Below, piece by piece: positions 1 to 10,744 of a DNA stretch of 64,000 nucleotides. The stretch is from Ophiobolus disseminans (lineage: Eukaryota; Ascomycota; Dothideomycetes; Pleosporales; Phaeosphaeriaceae), in the NCBI GenBank assembly GCA_010093685.1, contig MU006221.1, positions 713,491-777,490 of the forward strand, read 5' to 3'. The notes below the pieces were generated by a model. It had not been told where the DNA came from. It made no database searches and saw nothing but the letters and a program-made list of their open reading frames with translations. The position numbers were made by a program, and so were the translations under genes. Within the stretch, counting starts at the first letter, position 1. The number at the start of each line of letters is the position of its first letter.

Positions 1-982
1 AGCAGTCTGCTATAAAGTCAGCCTGCTCTCTGGCTCTAGATAGACTCCATCGAATTCATCACGGTTAAACCTAGCCTTTCTGCAGTCTTCTGCCTGGCCC
101 CTTACATTATAGCAGACTGTTGGCTTCTGGAAGTTTCTACATACATCAGCATTTGTCAGCTGTTAGAAGAACATATCTTGTTCTAGCTAGTTCTGAGACA
201 TTCCATGACGTTCTAGGACATTTCATGACGTTCCAATGAACCAAAGTGTATCCACTGAGGACAGCAGAGGTCTAACCTCTTACAGTAACGCTTATGTAGT
301 TAAGGGCCTTATGGCTGTAAGGGTGCGATGGATTGACCATAAGTGCAAGGTAAACAGTGATGAATTTGATACGGTCTTCCAGAGACCTGATGAAAGGTTT
401 TCATCTGATCTCGGTTCAGATTGGTTGCAACCAATAAGAGCCTGTGGACGTGGTGAGCCACACCTCAGCCACAACCACCACTTCAGCAGAACCGAGGCCA
501 TAGGCCAAGGAACATCCATCAAGGCTTCAGCCTCTTACAAAGGCATGTTGAGTAGAGAACAGAGGAGCCAAGCTTGGCAAGTTTGGGCCACTCGGTGGTG
601 GTTTACGTTACTTAATTAGTATATTATATACTAAGATAATTAGACTATTATGTCTACTCTTCTTGTTAGCGCGCTATATTAGTAGAACTATGTGCACAGA
701 GCCCTGGAGTGCTTCGTTCGTAACAACTCCGCCTCATCCGCTCTTGGAAGCAACGAAATGGCGCCGGATGAGCACATTCTTGCTAAAAGAGCTGTTGCGA
801 CTAGGATAAAAGCACCATAGCTCGGCCATTTGGCATAGGTTTAATTGAGTGTTCGTCGCGCGACTGCATTGCGAGGTTATGCATTGGACCAGTCCATGCT
901 GGAGACACACTGAAAGGAGGTAGGTTTAACCACAACCGTAACAGTAAGAACACAGCTCAGTGATAAGATACAACTGGAGGTA
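1..982. other. Non-coding, repeat-derived left edge
   Basis: I see no supported gene. A 12-base inverted repeat (AGTCTGCTATAA) lies at 4-15 and 107-118. A two-unit tandem repeat of period 20, containing CATGACGTTC, lies at 197-233. A 127-codon open frame at 236-619 has no motif I recognise. The AT-rich stretch around 615-690 looks like decayed repeat. Confidence 0.4.
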
Positions 983-1077
983 CACTAGGTGCTGCAAGCA
1001 TTCGTGTCCCGCAAGAGGTTCCAAGGTTTGGAACAGGTCTTTGTGTGCTGGCACACAAATTATTGCAATACCTGGTG
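983..1077. mobile_element. MITE family B, copy 1 (short)
   Basis: Terminal inverted repeats of roughly 25 bp begin CACTAGGTGCTGCAAG on the left and close with TTGCAATACCTGGTG on the right. The same ends occur at 7828-7995 and 57250-57406. This copy is only about 95 bp and its internal part differs. It lies about 420 bp upstream of the chitinase start codon. Confidence 0.6.
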
Positions 1078-1493
1078 GGCATTGGGTGCCTGATACTAAA
1101 ATCAAGGGGTACATGAAATGAAAGGGCTGGTAAGGGCCGAAAGTCCACGCGCTAACCAATAAACATAGCGCTCAGAGGCCGGGAGCCTCAACAACCCCGG
1201 ATAAGCGTTGCTTCGGTCGGGATACCTATGGAGATCGCTGCGTAATCTTTGCTTGGAGACGTTTGGCATGAGCAACCTAATTCGTCGCGTCACGGGTAGC
1301 TTCGCGGTCAAATATAAACATTGCAACTCGGGCCGCGACGAAAGGACTGTCACTCGGCGCCGAACATGTGTTATAAGAAGTTGTGTATCTCAAGATGTTT
1401 GGATCACTCTTAACTTCACGCTCATTGCACTTTCATTTCCTACTATTATTGGGTTGATTGATTTTTGGCTACGAGCCGTCCTCTCCTTTGGAA

Positions 1494-3017
1494 ATGCGTT
1501 TCGTCAGCGCAGCTACACTCGTTTCTTTGGCTTCACTTGTTCAAGCCGCTCCTGCCAATCATGCGAATACACACGCTCATCCGCGTGTTGCCGCCCACGG
1601 TGGTGGCGCAAAATTCCAGTCTGGTATTTTCTACGTGAACTGGGTAAGGTGTCCGTCACGAGTCAAATAACCAATAGCTGACAATAAAGGCCATCTATGG
1701 ACGGCAGCACTTTGTCACGGACCTGCCAGCAGACAAGCTCACCAAGGTCAACTATGGGTTTGCCAATGTAAACAACAGCACTGGTGAAGTCGTTCTCACG
1801 GATGAGTGGGCAGATGTGCAGTTCCCATACCCTGGCGATGTGGCCACAAACGGCACGCAGCTACTTGGTAACTTCAACCAGCTATACAAGCTCAAGCAAA
1901 AGAACCGCAATCTTAAGGTGATCTTGTCTGTTGGTGGCTGGAGCTTCCGGGCGAATTTCAAACCCGCGCTTGCGACTGCAGCTGGTAGACAGAGATTTTG
2001 CGAGAGCTCTCTCACACTGGTTGCTGACCTTGGACTCGACGGTGTTGACATTGATTGGGAGTATCCTGAAGATGCGACGGATGCTGAAAACTTCGTTGAT
2101 ACTGTTCAGCGTTGCCGTAAGGTGAGTAATCATCATCCTCTTTAATGGAATCTCATGCTAAGTCGTCTCCAGCATTTCGATGAATACTCTGCGCTAAATG
2201 CCAACGCATATCATCTCGAGATCGGTATCTCCGCACCCGCCGGACCACAGTGGTACTCCATCATGCCTGTTAAGGAAATGGATCCATACGTTGACAACTG
2301 GAATCTGATGGCTTTCGACTACCAGGGTCCCGGTTTCTCTAATTACACTGGCCATCTTAGCAACGTGTACGCGAGCAAGACAAACCCAAAGTCTACCAAT
2401 GGCTGGGACTCCGAGAAGCAGGAGTTCACGCCTTTCAACACCAAACAGGCTGTCGACTTCTACAAGGCCAACGTCGCCTCGCCGAGCAAAATCCAACTTG
2501 GCATGCCCTTGTATGGTCGTGCTTTTGCCAACGTGGTCGACCTCAGCAAGGATGGTCGCGGCATGGGACAGAAGTTCAATGGCTCTGGTGATGGTACCTG
2601 GGAGCCTGGCACACTCGACTACAAGCTGCTTCCTCAAAATGGTAGCAAGGTGTTCACCGACAAAGAAGTTTTAGCTAGCTGGAGCTGGGACGCAAAGCGC
2701 AAGCAACTCGTGAGTTTCGATACGCCAAAGGTTGCGGCCTGGAAAGCCGATTACCTTAAGAAAGAGAACCTTGGGGGTGCATGGTGGTGGGAAAGTTCAG
2801 GCGACTTGGAAATCACTAGCAACAAGAGCTTGGTGTCAACGGTATGTTGTAGCAAAGCCCAGCTGATCTGTTCCTTGCTGATAAATAGTAGGTCGTACAG
2901 CAGCTCGGTGGAGTGAAGAATTTCCAGCAGAGCTTGAACAACCTCTACTACCCTCAGTCGAAATACGACAACATCCGCGGGGCTGCATCGAACTCAACAG
3001 CCGGCCCGAGGCGCTAA
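1494..3017 (+). CDS. Secreted GH18 chitinase (class V type)
   Basis: Predicted endo-acting chitinase that hydrolyses beta-1,4-GlcNAc linkages, secreted for wall remodelling or nutrition. Four exons: 1494-1643, 1690-2121, 2173-2841, 2892-3017, giving 458 aa. The start is the ATG that opens a signal peptide (MRFVSAATLVSLASLVQA, cleavage near residue 19). The barrel carries the substrate motif SVGGWSF (130-136) and the catalytic motif DGVDIDWE (167-174), with Glu174 the expected acid/base. The later WNLMAFDYQG and GGAWWWESSGD segments are typical of the family. I see no chitin-binding module. Length is close to the 42-kDa fungal chitinase group. Family assignment is firm; the biological role is inference. 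Confidence 0.93.
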
Positions 3018-3234
3018 ATTTCTCTGGAATCGACTAGCTGCTGGTACCAAGTTTCTTGTCGAGAGAAGTGACGGGAGCAGTGAGCAAGGCATCTACCTCA
3101 GAGTCGGACTTTCTTTGTGCCAACCTTGTATTCATTACATCTAGATATAACTTTCAATGTTGAGCATCTCTACCTATTTGATCACGTCGGAAGAAGTGAA
3201 CAAGACCTCTAATCTATATCATCCTCCTATCGTT

Positions 3235-4815
3235 CTAGTGAGCAGATATCATTTCGTAACGCCGAAGGATCGTAATGTAATCATTGTGCCATTCCTCAAG
3301 CCATGACGTCGCGTCGAACAAGCGGGTTGTGTAACAGCTCATTGTAGGGTCCACAGACAGCATGCCTTTTACCAAGGTTCGCAGCTTTAGACTGCATTGC
3401 TCAATGCGAAAATCGACCTTTGTCAAGCATTGGCCATACGTATTTGCTGGGTCGTTGCTCGCCACGAAGGTAGTAACCAATATAAAAAGAGAGTAGAGTA
3501 CAGTTGGGGGAAAGCAAAAAGAAGGGAGACTGAGAATCAGAGAAGGGTCCATGTCTGTGACAGTCTCGATAATCGCGTGGCAGTGTGCAGTGATGGCTGT
3601 TAGGGCGGTTCTGAGAGGAGGGATGACGTTGACCGGCGTTGGAAACTCTTTGACAGGGATACGTCCCGGGATGAATGGTGCTGCAAACGAAGATTTATTC
3701 GCCGGTGTATGCAACAAAGGCTCATACAGATATATCATGGCCAGATGCCACCACACTTTGAGTGTCTGTGATGATGCCAGTTTAGGTGGTATTTGAGCTG
3801 CCCATGCATCGACCTTCTGTGCCAGCATGTCCATCGTAGAATGAGTGCCGTAATCGTTACAGTCCACGAAGGTCGCTAACTGGCAAAGACACATGTGATC
3901 CGAGATTTCTTGGATTAACTGTGTGATGCGGACAATCTGGCAAAGGAAAAGATCAGACAGATCCCCTCCACTTTCCAGAGCTAAGAGACACTCCTCGTGA
4001 CGAGCATTCCATGGAACGGTGTTGGGCCGACGTGTACTCATGCTCGATGTCTCGAGTGCGACAAAACAGGCAAGCCAAGTACGTTGTGCCTCGAGTGTAG
4101 TAGGATCCTCATGCCGGCAAAAATAAGCCGCTGGTGTGGGTTGCAACGAGAACCCGGCAATACCAATATCAATAGCCATATCAACAGCTAGTTGGAGGGT
4201 CTGATAGCAGCTCCCCTGCTGTCCTGTCCGCGTGGCTTTATTCCAAAAGGAGGCAACCAGTAGTGCTTGCACAAGTCCAATGGATCTCTGACCTCTGCCA
4301 ATCACTTCGTCACCAAGGATCCGCATCGTTTCTTGAACGAGCTCATCGTGCACCTCTAGTTCAATGTCTTGCATCTTCTGCGTGGCAGAGTACGCCAGCA
4401 CGGAAAGTAGCAGGATAGGGGATTTGGCGCGGATACTGTCAAGTCCCGTGGGGAGGCGAATGATTGGCCATGCGGTCGCCGTCTGGTGCGTAAAAGAGTG
4501 GAGCAGCTCTTGTTGTTTGTGCATTGGAATACGGGAGTCCAAGAAAGTTAAAACGGCGTGGTGGTGGTCGTCTAGCGAGCTACCGGGCGACCAGCTCGGC
4601 GTCGTGCTGATACTCTGCTCTCGCAGTACGTGCTGGAGTTTTTCGACTTCGCTTTCGAGCTCGCTGATGCGATCGCGTTGAAGACGCGGTGCTGCCGGCA
4701 CGCACTCCAAGTTGTTGCGGCTGCACCGCTCGCACGGCCTGTCTGGCGATGTGCTTACATCGCATTTCATCTTGAGACGGTGACATCCCTCACAGGCACG
4801 GATCCGTTTCCGCAT
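3235..4815 (-). CDS. Zn2Cys6 transcription factor, 526 aa
   Basis: Fungal binuclear zinc-cluster regulator, expected in the nucleus. The N-terminal cluster has Cys at 8, 11, 18, 28, 31 and 38, the standard CX2CX6CX9CX2CX6C spacing. A short coiled coil follows (about residues 47-67, RDRISELESEVEKLQHVLRE), typical of dimerising members, and then a long helical fungal-type regulatory region. The frame is open without introns. It is convergent with the chitinase, 217 bp away, and its promoter faces that of Pop4. The cluster resembles WAR1-like regulators, but I cannot assign a target pathway. Confidence 0.88.
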   Translation of the reverse strand: MRKRIRACEGCHRLKMKCDVSTSPDRPCERCSRNNLECVPAAPRLQRDRISELESEVEKLQHVLREQSISTTPSWSPGSSLDDHHHAVLTFLDSRIPMHKQQELLHSFTHQTATAWPIIRLPTGLDSIRAKSPILLLSVLAYSATQKMQDIELEVHDELVQETMRILGDEVIGRGQRSIGLVQALLVASFWNKATRTGQQGSCYQTLQLAVDMAIDIGIAGFSLQPTPAAYFCRHEDPTTLEAQRTWLACFVALETSSMSTRRPNTVPWNARHEECLLALESGGDLSDLFLCQIVRITQLIQEISDHMCLCQLATFVDCNDYGTHSTMDMLAQKVDAWAAQIPPKLASSQTLKVWWHLAMIYLYEPLLHTPANKSSFAAPFIPGRIPVKEFPTPVNVIPPLRTALTAITAHCHAIIETVTDMDPSLILSLPSFCFPPTVLYSLFILVTTFVASNDPANTYGQCLTKVDFRIEQCSLKLRTLVKGMLSVDPTMSCYTTRLFDATSWLEEWHNDYITILRRYEMISAH

Positions 4816-5200
4816 GTTTGCTGTTGTCCTTGAGGAACGGCGGTGTCTAGGTACGTGATTAACTGTTTAAATCCGCCACCTTGGCCGCCTGCTAGGCAGG
4901 GGTTTTGAGGCTGTGCGCGAAGGAGAAGTCTTGGACTAGCCATCATGAGGAAGGTGATGCCTGCCCTTCCTTGTTTCATGTCGCACTTTAGGCAGGATAT
5001 TGCTGTTCCTCACGATCTACCGCGTGTCGAAGGTTACGAGCTAAGGGCTGGGATTACGTAATGTGAGCAGTCATGGCGAAAGTGCTGGTCAAGACACTAG
5101 AGGGTTGTGAATCATGTGACGTCCGAACAGGCTACACCGAATGTGGCCTAGCTCCAAGCGCTCTGAAGCTGCGTTGCAGGTTCCGAGATCCTCAGAAAAG
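4816..5200. other. Shared promoter region, Zn2Cys6 gene / Pop4
   Basis: A 385-bp gap between divergent genes. I see no conserved RNA or repeat in it. An in-frame upstream ATG for Pop4 exists at 5141 but precedes the conserved part only by low-information residues. Confidence 0.5.
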
Positions 5201-5957
5201 ATGCCCACCATGACCGAGTCCAACGGCCCTCCGTTCGGGCAAGTCCTGCTCGGGCGCGCCTTCTCGCCCGACACGGCAAAAGCGCACTACACGGAGCGCA
5301 TCGTCAAGCGCGCACTCCCCATCCGCGCAACCTCGCCCACGCCCTCGGCACGCGCAGTCCGGCGGCGCGCCCTCGACGAGCGCAAGGCGAAGACGCGCAG
5401 GCGGAGCAAGCAGAAGCCGCGCCCGCTGTCGGCTGCGGAGAAGAGGAAGCTGTGCATGAACGAGATGCCCAAGGAGCAGCAGAAATACGCCCTCTATGAG
5501 CCGCTGCACAAGCTCTGGCTGGGCTACATGCGCGACATGCTGGGCCTCGACGACACGCAACGCGCAGTCTATCTAACTCCAGCGAGTAGCGGCCAGATAC
5601 TGGCGAGCGCAGACGTCCATGGTGCGCTTCTCAGCATAGTGAGGAGCCGCTGTGTGAGCCGCGTGGGCTTGCAAGGCATAGTCGTGCGCGACACGCAGTT
5701 CACCTTCGAGATCATCACCAAGAAGAACGTGCTGAAGGGTAAGTCCAGGGCATGGTAAGCCGGCCCGTGTCTGACAGCTGAGTGCAGCGATACCCAAGGA
5801 ACACACGGTATTCCGCTTCGAGATTCCGCAGCTTGCCAGAGAGGGCGAAGCCGCGCCACAGCCACTCGTCTTCGACGTCTTTGGCGAGCAGTTCCAGACG
5901 AGGGCGGCCGATCGTGCGAACAAGAAGTTTAGGATGCATTATTCCATCGACATATGA
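5201..5957 (+). CDS. POP4: RNase P/MRP subunit Pop4 (Rpp29)
   Basis: Protein subunit of nuclear RNase P (tRNA 5' processing) and RNase MRP (rRNA processing). Two exons, 5201-5738 and 5788-5957, give 235 aa. The C-terminal half carries the Rpp29 Sm-like fold: the region after LWLGYM, the strand GLQGIVVRDTQFTFEIITKK, then IPKEHTVFRFEIP and the closing FGEQFQTRAADRANKKFRMH. A basic arginine/lysine-rich stretch (about 65-90) precedes it, as in fungal orthologues. The ATG at 5201 is preferred over the in-frame 5141 ATG because conservation begins after it. The divergent neighbour is a Zn2Cys6 regulator. Confidence 0.93.
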
Positions 5958-6106
5958 GGTGCGACATCACCAGTTCGCCGCGCGATCTATCTTCTCAAGT
6001 ACCACCAGCTATCGAAACGCCACCTCGCTAAATGCAATGGTATCTTCCACCTGAGCGCCATATGAATCCGATCCCAATGCTCATTAGTCATGTACATGTC
6101 GTATCC

Positions 6107-7227
6107 TCACACTTGGCTCGCAGCAACACCTGGACCTTGAAAGTCCTCGGGCCTGAAGTCTCTCAGTTCCGTCTCCTGCACAATGCCGCCGTTCATCGAA
6201 CTAATCTCGTCCTTTTCCTTCATCGCCCGGCCCTTGTCCAGTGCCAGCCCCGTGTACGTCCGCGGTAGGTAGCGTCCAGGATGCCAAATCGCAAACACCA
6301 CCAACACGAGCATGATGGGCGCGGCGTCAAGCGTCCAAAAGCACCACTCATGACTCTGCAGATACGTGAGGCCGTAGTTCTTGTCGTGGGGTATCTCCAT
6401 GGTGCGATATATGGCTCGAAGTGCGATGATGATGGAGGAGAGATTGATGGTGTAGGAGAGTTTGCGCCAGAGCTTCATGTCGCCGAGGTCGTAGGCGCGC
6501 CAATGGCGTGAGATGTAGAAGTAGCGACAGGAGATGATGCTGAAAGATATGAAGCACATCATCTGCAGCACCAAACCAAGAATCAGGATGACGCGCCCTG
6601 GGAGAGCTTTCCGCTCGGAAGACTCGATGGTGCGCTCAGGTGATTTGTCGTGGTCGTACTGTCGAGATATCTGGGATGCGCCCACCAGTTGGATGACGAA
6701 GGAGAACAAGTCGAAGATGACAAATGTAGGCGTTATCCAGCGGGGAAAGCACCACAAGGTCTTAAAATCGAGGGCGTAGGTGGGACAGCTGAACCACACT
6801 ACTCTGCTGAATGCGGTGTAGCATGCTGCGGCAAGGAAGGAGGGCGCGAGCAGGATCATAATCCAGGATACGAGGAAGGGAATGTCTTTGTGTTCATCAA
6901 TGGATGAGACTAGGCGGCAGATGTGACCGAGGGCGAGCATCACGATGCCGATGACCGCGGCCCAGAAGAACCATGATTTGTGGCGAATGTACTGGTAGAC
7001 GGAGAACAGGCCGATGAGGATGAAGAGAACGGTTCCGACGGTGGCGAGGGCAACGCTAGGGTCGTAGATGTAGGGGTTGAGGAAGTTCTTGGGAACTAGT
7101 CACGGGGTCAACACCAGATACCGGACGGGAGAGTGCAGAGACAAATAGCCATTTACTCACCATGCGAGGCGACCGCCCGTTTAGGCAATTCTAGCAAAGG
7201 TCCGCTCCGTCCCTCCATAGCAGTCAT
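6107..7227 (-). CDS. RTA1-like multispan membrane protein
   Basis: Member of the fungal RTA1/RTM1 family, whose members are linked to resistance to lipophilic compounds and lipid translocation. Two exons on the minus strand, 7161-7227 and 6107-7095, give 351 aa. About seven hydrophobic spans are visible, starting near VGTVLFILIGLFSV and FFWAAVIGIVMLALG and ending with APIMLVLVVFAIWHPG. The family signatures QLVGASQISRQ and GLVLQMMCFISFSI are present, and a hydrophilic tail follows. The short first exon holds the extracellular N-terminus. Substrate is unknown. An alternative start at the second Met of exon 1 would remove three residues. Confidence 0.88.
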
Positions 7228-7827
7228 ACTAGCGACTTGATATTATTCCGCTGCGCTGCGCTTGGTGATCGTCCGCTCAACGGATCATGGCTAGATCGCA
7301 AAGTAGCCGGCGTCCATCTCTCGGGGCGGAGGCCTGTATATGGTGGCGGAAAGGGAGGAAAGACCATTATTGTTAGAAGGCGCGGCAGATTGTTTTACTT
7401 ATGCCCAGTGTATCCGCTGCCCAGAGGGATAAGATGCTTGGCGGGCGGAGCTGCTACCAAACGACGAGTTGAGCTCGCGTCGTGGCAATGTGATCCAGGC
7501 GGCCATGCACTGCAAATTGAGGCTGGGAAGTGGTGCAGTGTGCGATTGCACGGCGCCAGCACGCCTTTTTGCACATAGCATTACCTGTACTGCTTGGGCG
7601 TTCAAAATGAGCTGCACGATGTTTGTTGAACCAAGCCGGAAGCTGGCAAAAGTTCCAAGGTTCGTGCACCGTGCCGCGTTTCTTGGCTGAAGCCACTGGA
7701 AGACAACGTTAAGGCAACCGCCGCTGGAATTGGCCTCGTTGCGCGGAAGACGTCATGCTCAAGACATGCTATTCTTGTGCAGTGCGTTTTTCCTTGGGCC
7801 AAGCACGTCATCTGATACTCATGCCTG
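7228..7827. other. Intergenic, nothing recognised
   Basis: About 600 bp upstream of the RTA1-like gene. No frame in it carries a recognisable domain and I see no RNA gene. A MITE begins at 7828, and a further 500 bp of plain sequence separates that MITE from the 3' end of the La-Arb1 gene. Confidence 0.5.
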
Positions 7828-7995
7828 CACTAGCTGTTGCAACAATTCGTGTCCTTAGCGTTGCTAAATCCTGTCTATCCTTAAGATTCTTTTATTCGTT
7901 GAATGCAGTCTTGATTGTGTAGTAAGTATATACCTAGGTACAGGTTTCTTATCAAATTTTCAATAGTGGGACACGAATTCTTGTGACGCCTAGTT
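7828..7995. mobile_element. MITE family B, copy 2
   Basis: Ends are inverted repeats: CACTAGCTGTTGCAACAATT on the left matches the reverse complement of the right end, which reads ACACGAATTCTTGTGACGCC then TAGTTG. The interior is AT-rich with no coding frame. An internal CCTGTCTATCCTTA motif recurs in the family A MITEs. Confidence 0.7.
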
Positions 7996-8496
7996 GTCTG
8001 CAGCCGCTCGTGGCATGTCATTGCACGCCGTATTCTACTTTCGTTTTCGGCGTGTGTCGCGAAAAGTATTGGAGAAGCTGAGGCTGAGGTGTACAAAATG
8101 GGCGTGCAGCCGCTGGTCAAACGGCTCCCACGGTACAGCCTGGCACAAGGCGACGGAAGCGGAGCCACAATTCATAACTTTTTATCGCAGATATTGAAAC
8201 ACATGACCAGTACTTTCAATAATAGGGGTAAGACGATACGTCGGTGACAAGGTTGGAAACTGCAATTCACTTTTGACAATATCCTGAAGCAGACGACGCT
8301 GGTGCATGCGGTCTTAAATCCCATCGAACCTACCACTCGAGTCCCCTTCCTCGCAGTCCACCTTGATCATACAGACCATGAGTACGCTGACGACCAGTAT
8401 CGTAGCGTGTGCCAGGCAAAACTGGCAATGCATGTGGACCACAGTTTCAATGCCCGCAACGAAGCCGACTTTCTCCACCTCGGAAAACTAGCCTTG

Positions 8497-10447
8497 CTAG
8501 CCAACCTCGTCATCGAATGGGTCACCGCCCGGAGCCTCCGCTCGGCACTTTGCCTGACCATTTGCTTGAACCTCACCAACCACCTCGTCGTCGCCGTCAG
8601 CAAGACCTTTCGGGAGCCATATCACCTTCTTCGGCTTCCTATCCATCCAGAGCTCGTTAGGGAGCCAAGTAAAGAAGCTACACATGGTCTCGCGAACATC
8701 GTCGAGGATGGCGATGCCGCCTTCCAGAACCAAAATCTTCGCATCCATCTTTAGGCCAACGAAGCACTCCTCCAGAGTACTCTTCTCCATCCAAAACTCA
8801 TAGGTGCGACCCGCGGTAGCCTTTCGAGGCTTGCCATCAGGGTACTTATTCTCGGGAAGATCCCACTCGTAGCAGTCATCGGCGTGCCAGGTCTCGCAGA
8901 AGAGCTTGCCGAGAGGCTCGAGTTGACCACCAACTTTGTGATCCGAAATCTTGCTCTGTTCCCTGTACAAGGTCGTGGTGTCCTCACTCGGCAGCTCAAT
9001 ACGCACAACCTCGAGGCCCGCTGTAATATGCTCGAGGGTTTTGAGGCTTGCAGAGACGTGCTCGAAGGTCTCAAGATGGAGCGAATCTAGCCAGGCGCCC
9101 TGTTCGTCCGAGCCCATGATCGCGACGCCTGCACCAAACTTGATCCTTGCTTCCTCACTACGGATACCAATCTGGTCGATTTGAATGCCCCCCTTTTTCA
9201 TATCTTCTGCCCAAGACTTGTCGCCAGCATAGAGGCCGGCATACGCGCCACCAAAGAGGGCGCTAGCGGACTTGTTGAAGTCTCCAGGAAGAGCGAGACC
9301 AGCTGCATAGACCTTTGGTAGTTCCTGCTCCGCGATGTCGCAGATCTTCAGAGCCTCTGCCAGCTGCTCATCGTACTCTGGACAGACGTTATGGTAGCGT
9401 AAGAAGTTGTAGAAGGATCGGGGCACCTGGCAGGCGTTCTTGATTGTGTTCGGTGCATATCCATAATGAGCCGAGTACCATGAGCTACTTGTAAAATTAG
9501 CACGTATCTCGCTTTGCACGGGAGTGACTTACAGAAAGGACTTGGCCAGACCAGCAAAATCAACAACCCATTTCTTCTCATCCATGTGGTCTTCAGGAAG
9601 GTAATGAGTTATTTGGCGTCGGGTCTTCTCCCCTTTGTCCGTCAACTCTGCGAGTTCTTGATTAGATACACCTTGGCCAACGCGTAGACTGCACTCCAAG
9701 CCACCAAAGCGCATCAGCTTGTTGAAAACGTGAGCATACATCTCGTGCATGCGGCGCTTCTCTTTGAAGTTCTGAATCGCAAATTGCATACGCTCGTCGA
9801 AAGGGTTCTCCAAGCTGTATGCGTCTTGTCCGTTTGCAGCTTCTGCGGGCATCATAGGCGGCTCGATGTACGTCGACTCAAAACCAGTCGGCTTCATCAT
9901 GTTCTTGGTCATGCCTTCTGGATACACAGTCTTCGTCTGCTGGATCTTCTTGTTTGGGTCTACAGACCGAGGGTGCTTTGGGTGCGAGTCGCCAGTGGGT
10001 GGGTCCTTCTGATACTCTTCATCCAACCTGCATAGTCCTTGGAGTGGTACCTTGCGCTTGACCAGCTTGCCATCATCGGAGACCTCGAGGAATGGACTCT
10101 GGCGCAAGACCGCCGCGACGTTCCTCTTGGGCTTGAAGTTCCTCATCCTTTTGAAACCGCAGATTCGACTGATGGAGACGGGCTCGTTCTTGCGGCCGCC
10201 GCAGCATTGGAGCATGTGTAAATCGTGCGGCAAATTCTCGTCGGAAAAGTAGTACTCAACCTTTGATTGTAAGTACGTGGGGGATGGATTAGTTCACCGA
10301 AGCAGCAGAACTCACCTGACGGCGGATTTCTTTTTCTGTGTCTGTGTCCCAGCCACTGGCCTGGAAGTCCGTGTTATTGCCAGTGCCGGTCACTGCATCG
10401 TGCGAAGCCAGTGCACTCGCTATCTGTTGGGTAGATGCAGTCGTCAT
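8497..10447 (-). CDS. La-domain / Arb1-domain fusion protein
   Basis: Three exons on the minus strand, 10316-10447, 9533-10260 and 8497-9487, give 616 aa. Residues about 38-118 form a La-type winged-helix RNA-binding domain: EIRRQVEYYFSDENLPHD, then ISRICGFKRMR, then FLEVSDDGKLVKR. From about residue 165 to near the end it matches the Arb1 family: KPTGFESTYIEPP, NPFDERMQFAIQNFKEKRR, WVVDFAGLAKSFL, then YHNVCPEYDEQL and LPGDFNKSASALFGGAYAG. In fission yeast Arb1 is a subunit of the Argonaute chaperone complex ARC, needed for siRNA maturation and heterochromatin. Both domains lie in one uninterrupted exon, so the fusion does not depend on a splicing guess. The start is the ATG at 10447. RNA-silencing function is inferred from family. 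Confidence 0.85.
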
Positions 10448-10744
10448 AGTCAATGGTGCTCTAAGCTTGGTGACAGAAGGTGGGAGACGAGGGGAGAGGT
10501 TGGGGGTTGGCAGCAGATTAAATGGTGGCCTCGGGAAGCAAACGACCTCAACGGGTGGCTGCGTTTGCACGTGTAACGCGGAAGTCGCGTCCGTCTCTCA
10601 CCGCACTAGCATCCCAACGGTTTGCCGGGGTTCTCACCAGGCAACAGATATCGGAGATACGGTTACATTGTCCATTGGTCATCAAAGTATATACAAATCT
10701 ACAAGGCTAGTCATACATGTGATGTACATTCGAATGCGTCGAGC

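Noticed and set aside
236..619. 127-codon plus-strand frame in the left edge
   Set aside because: No recognisable motif, surrounded by repeat-like AT-rich sequence; could be a decayed element but not supportable as a gene.
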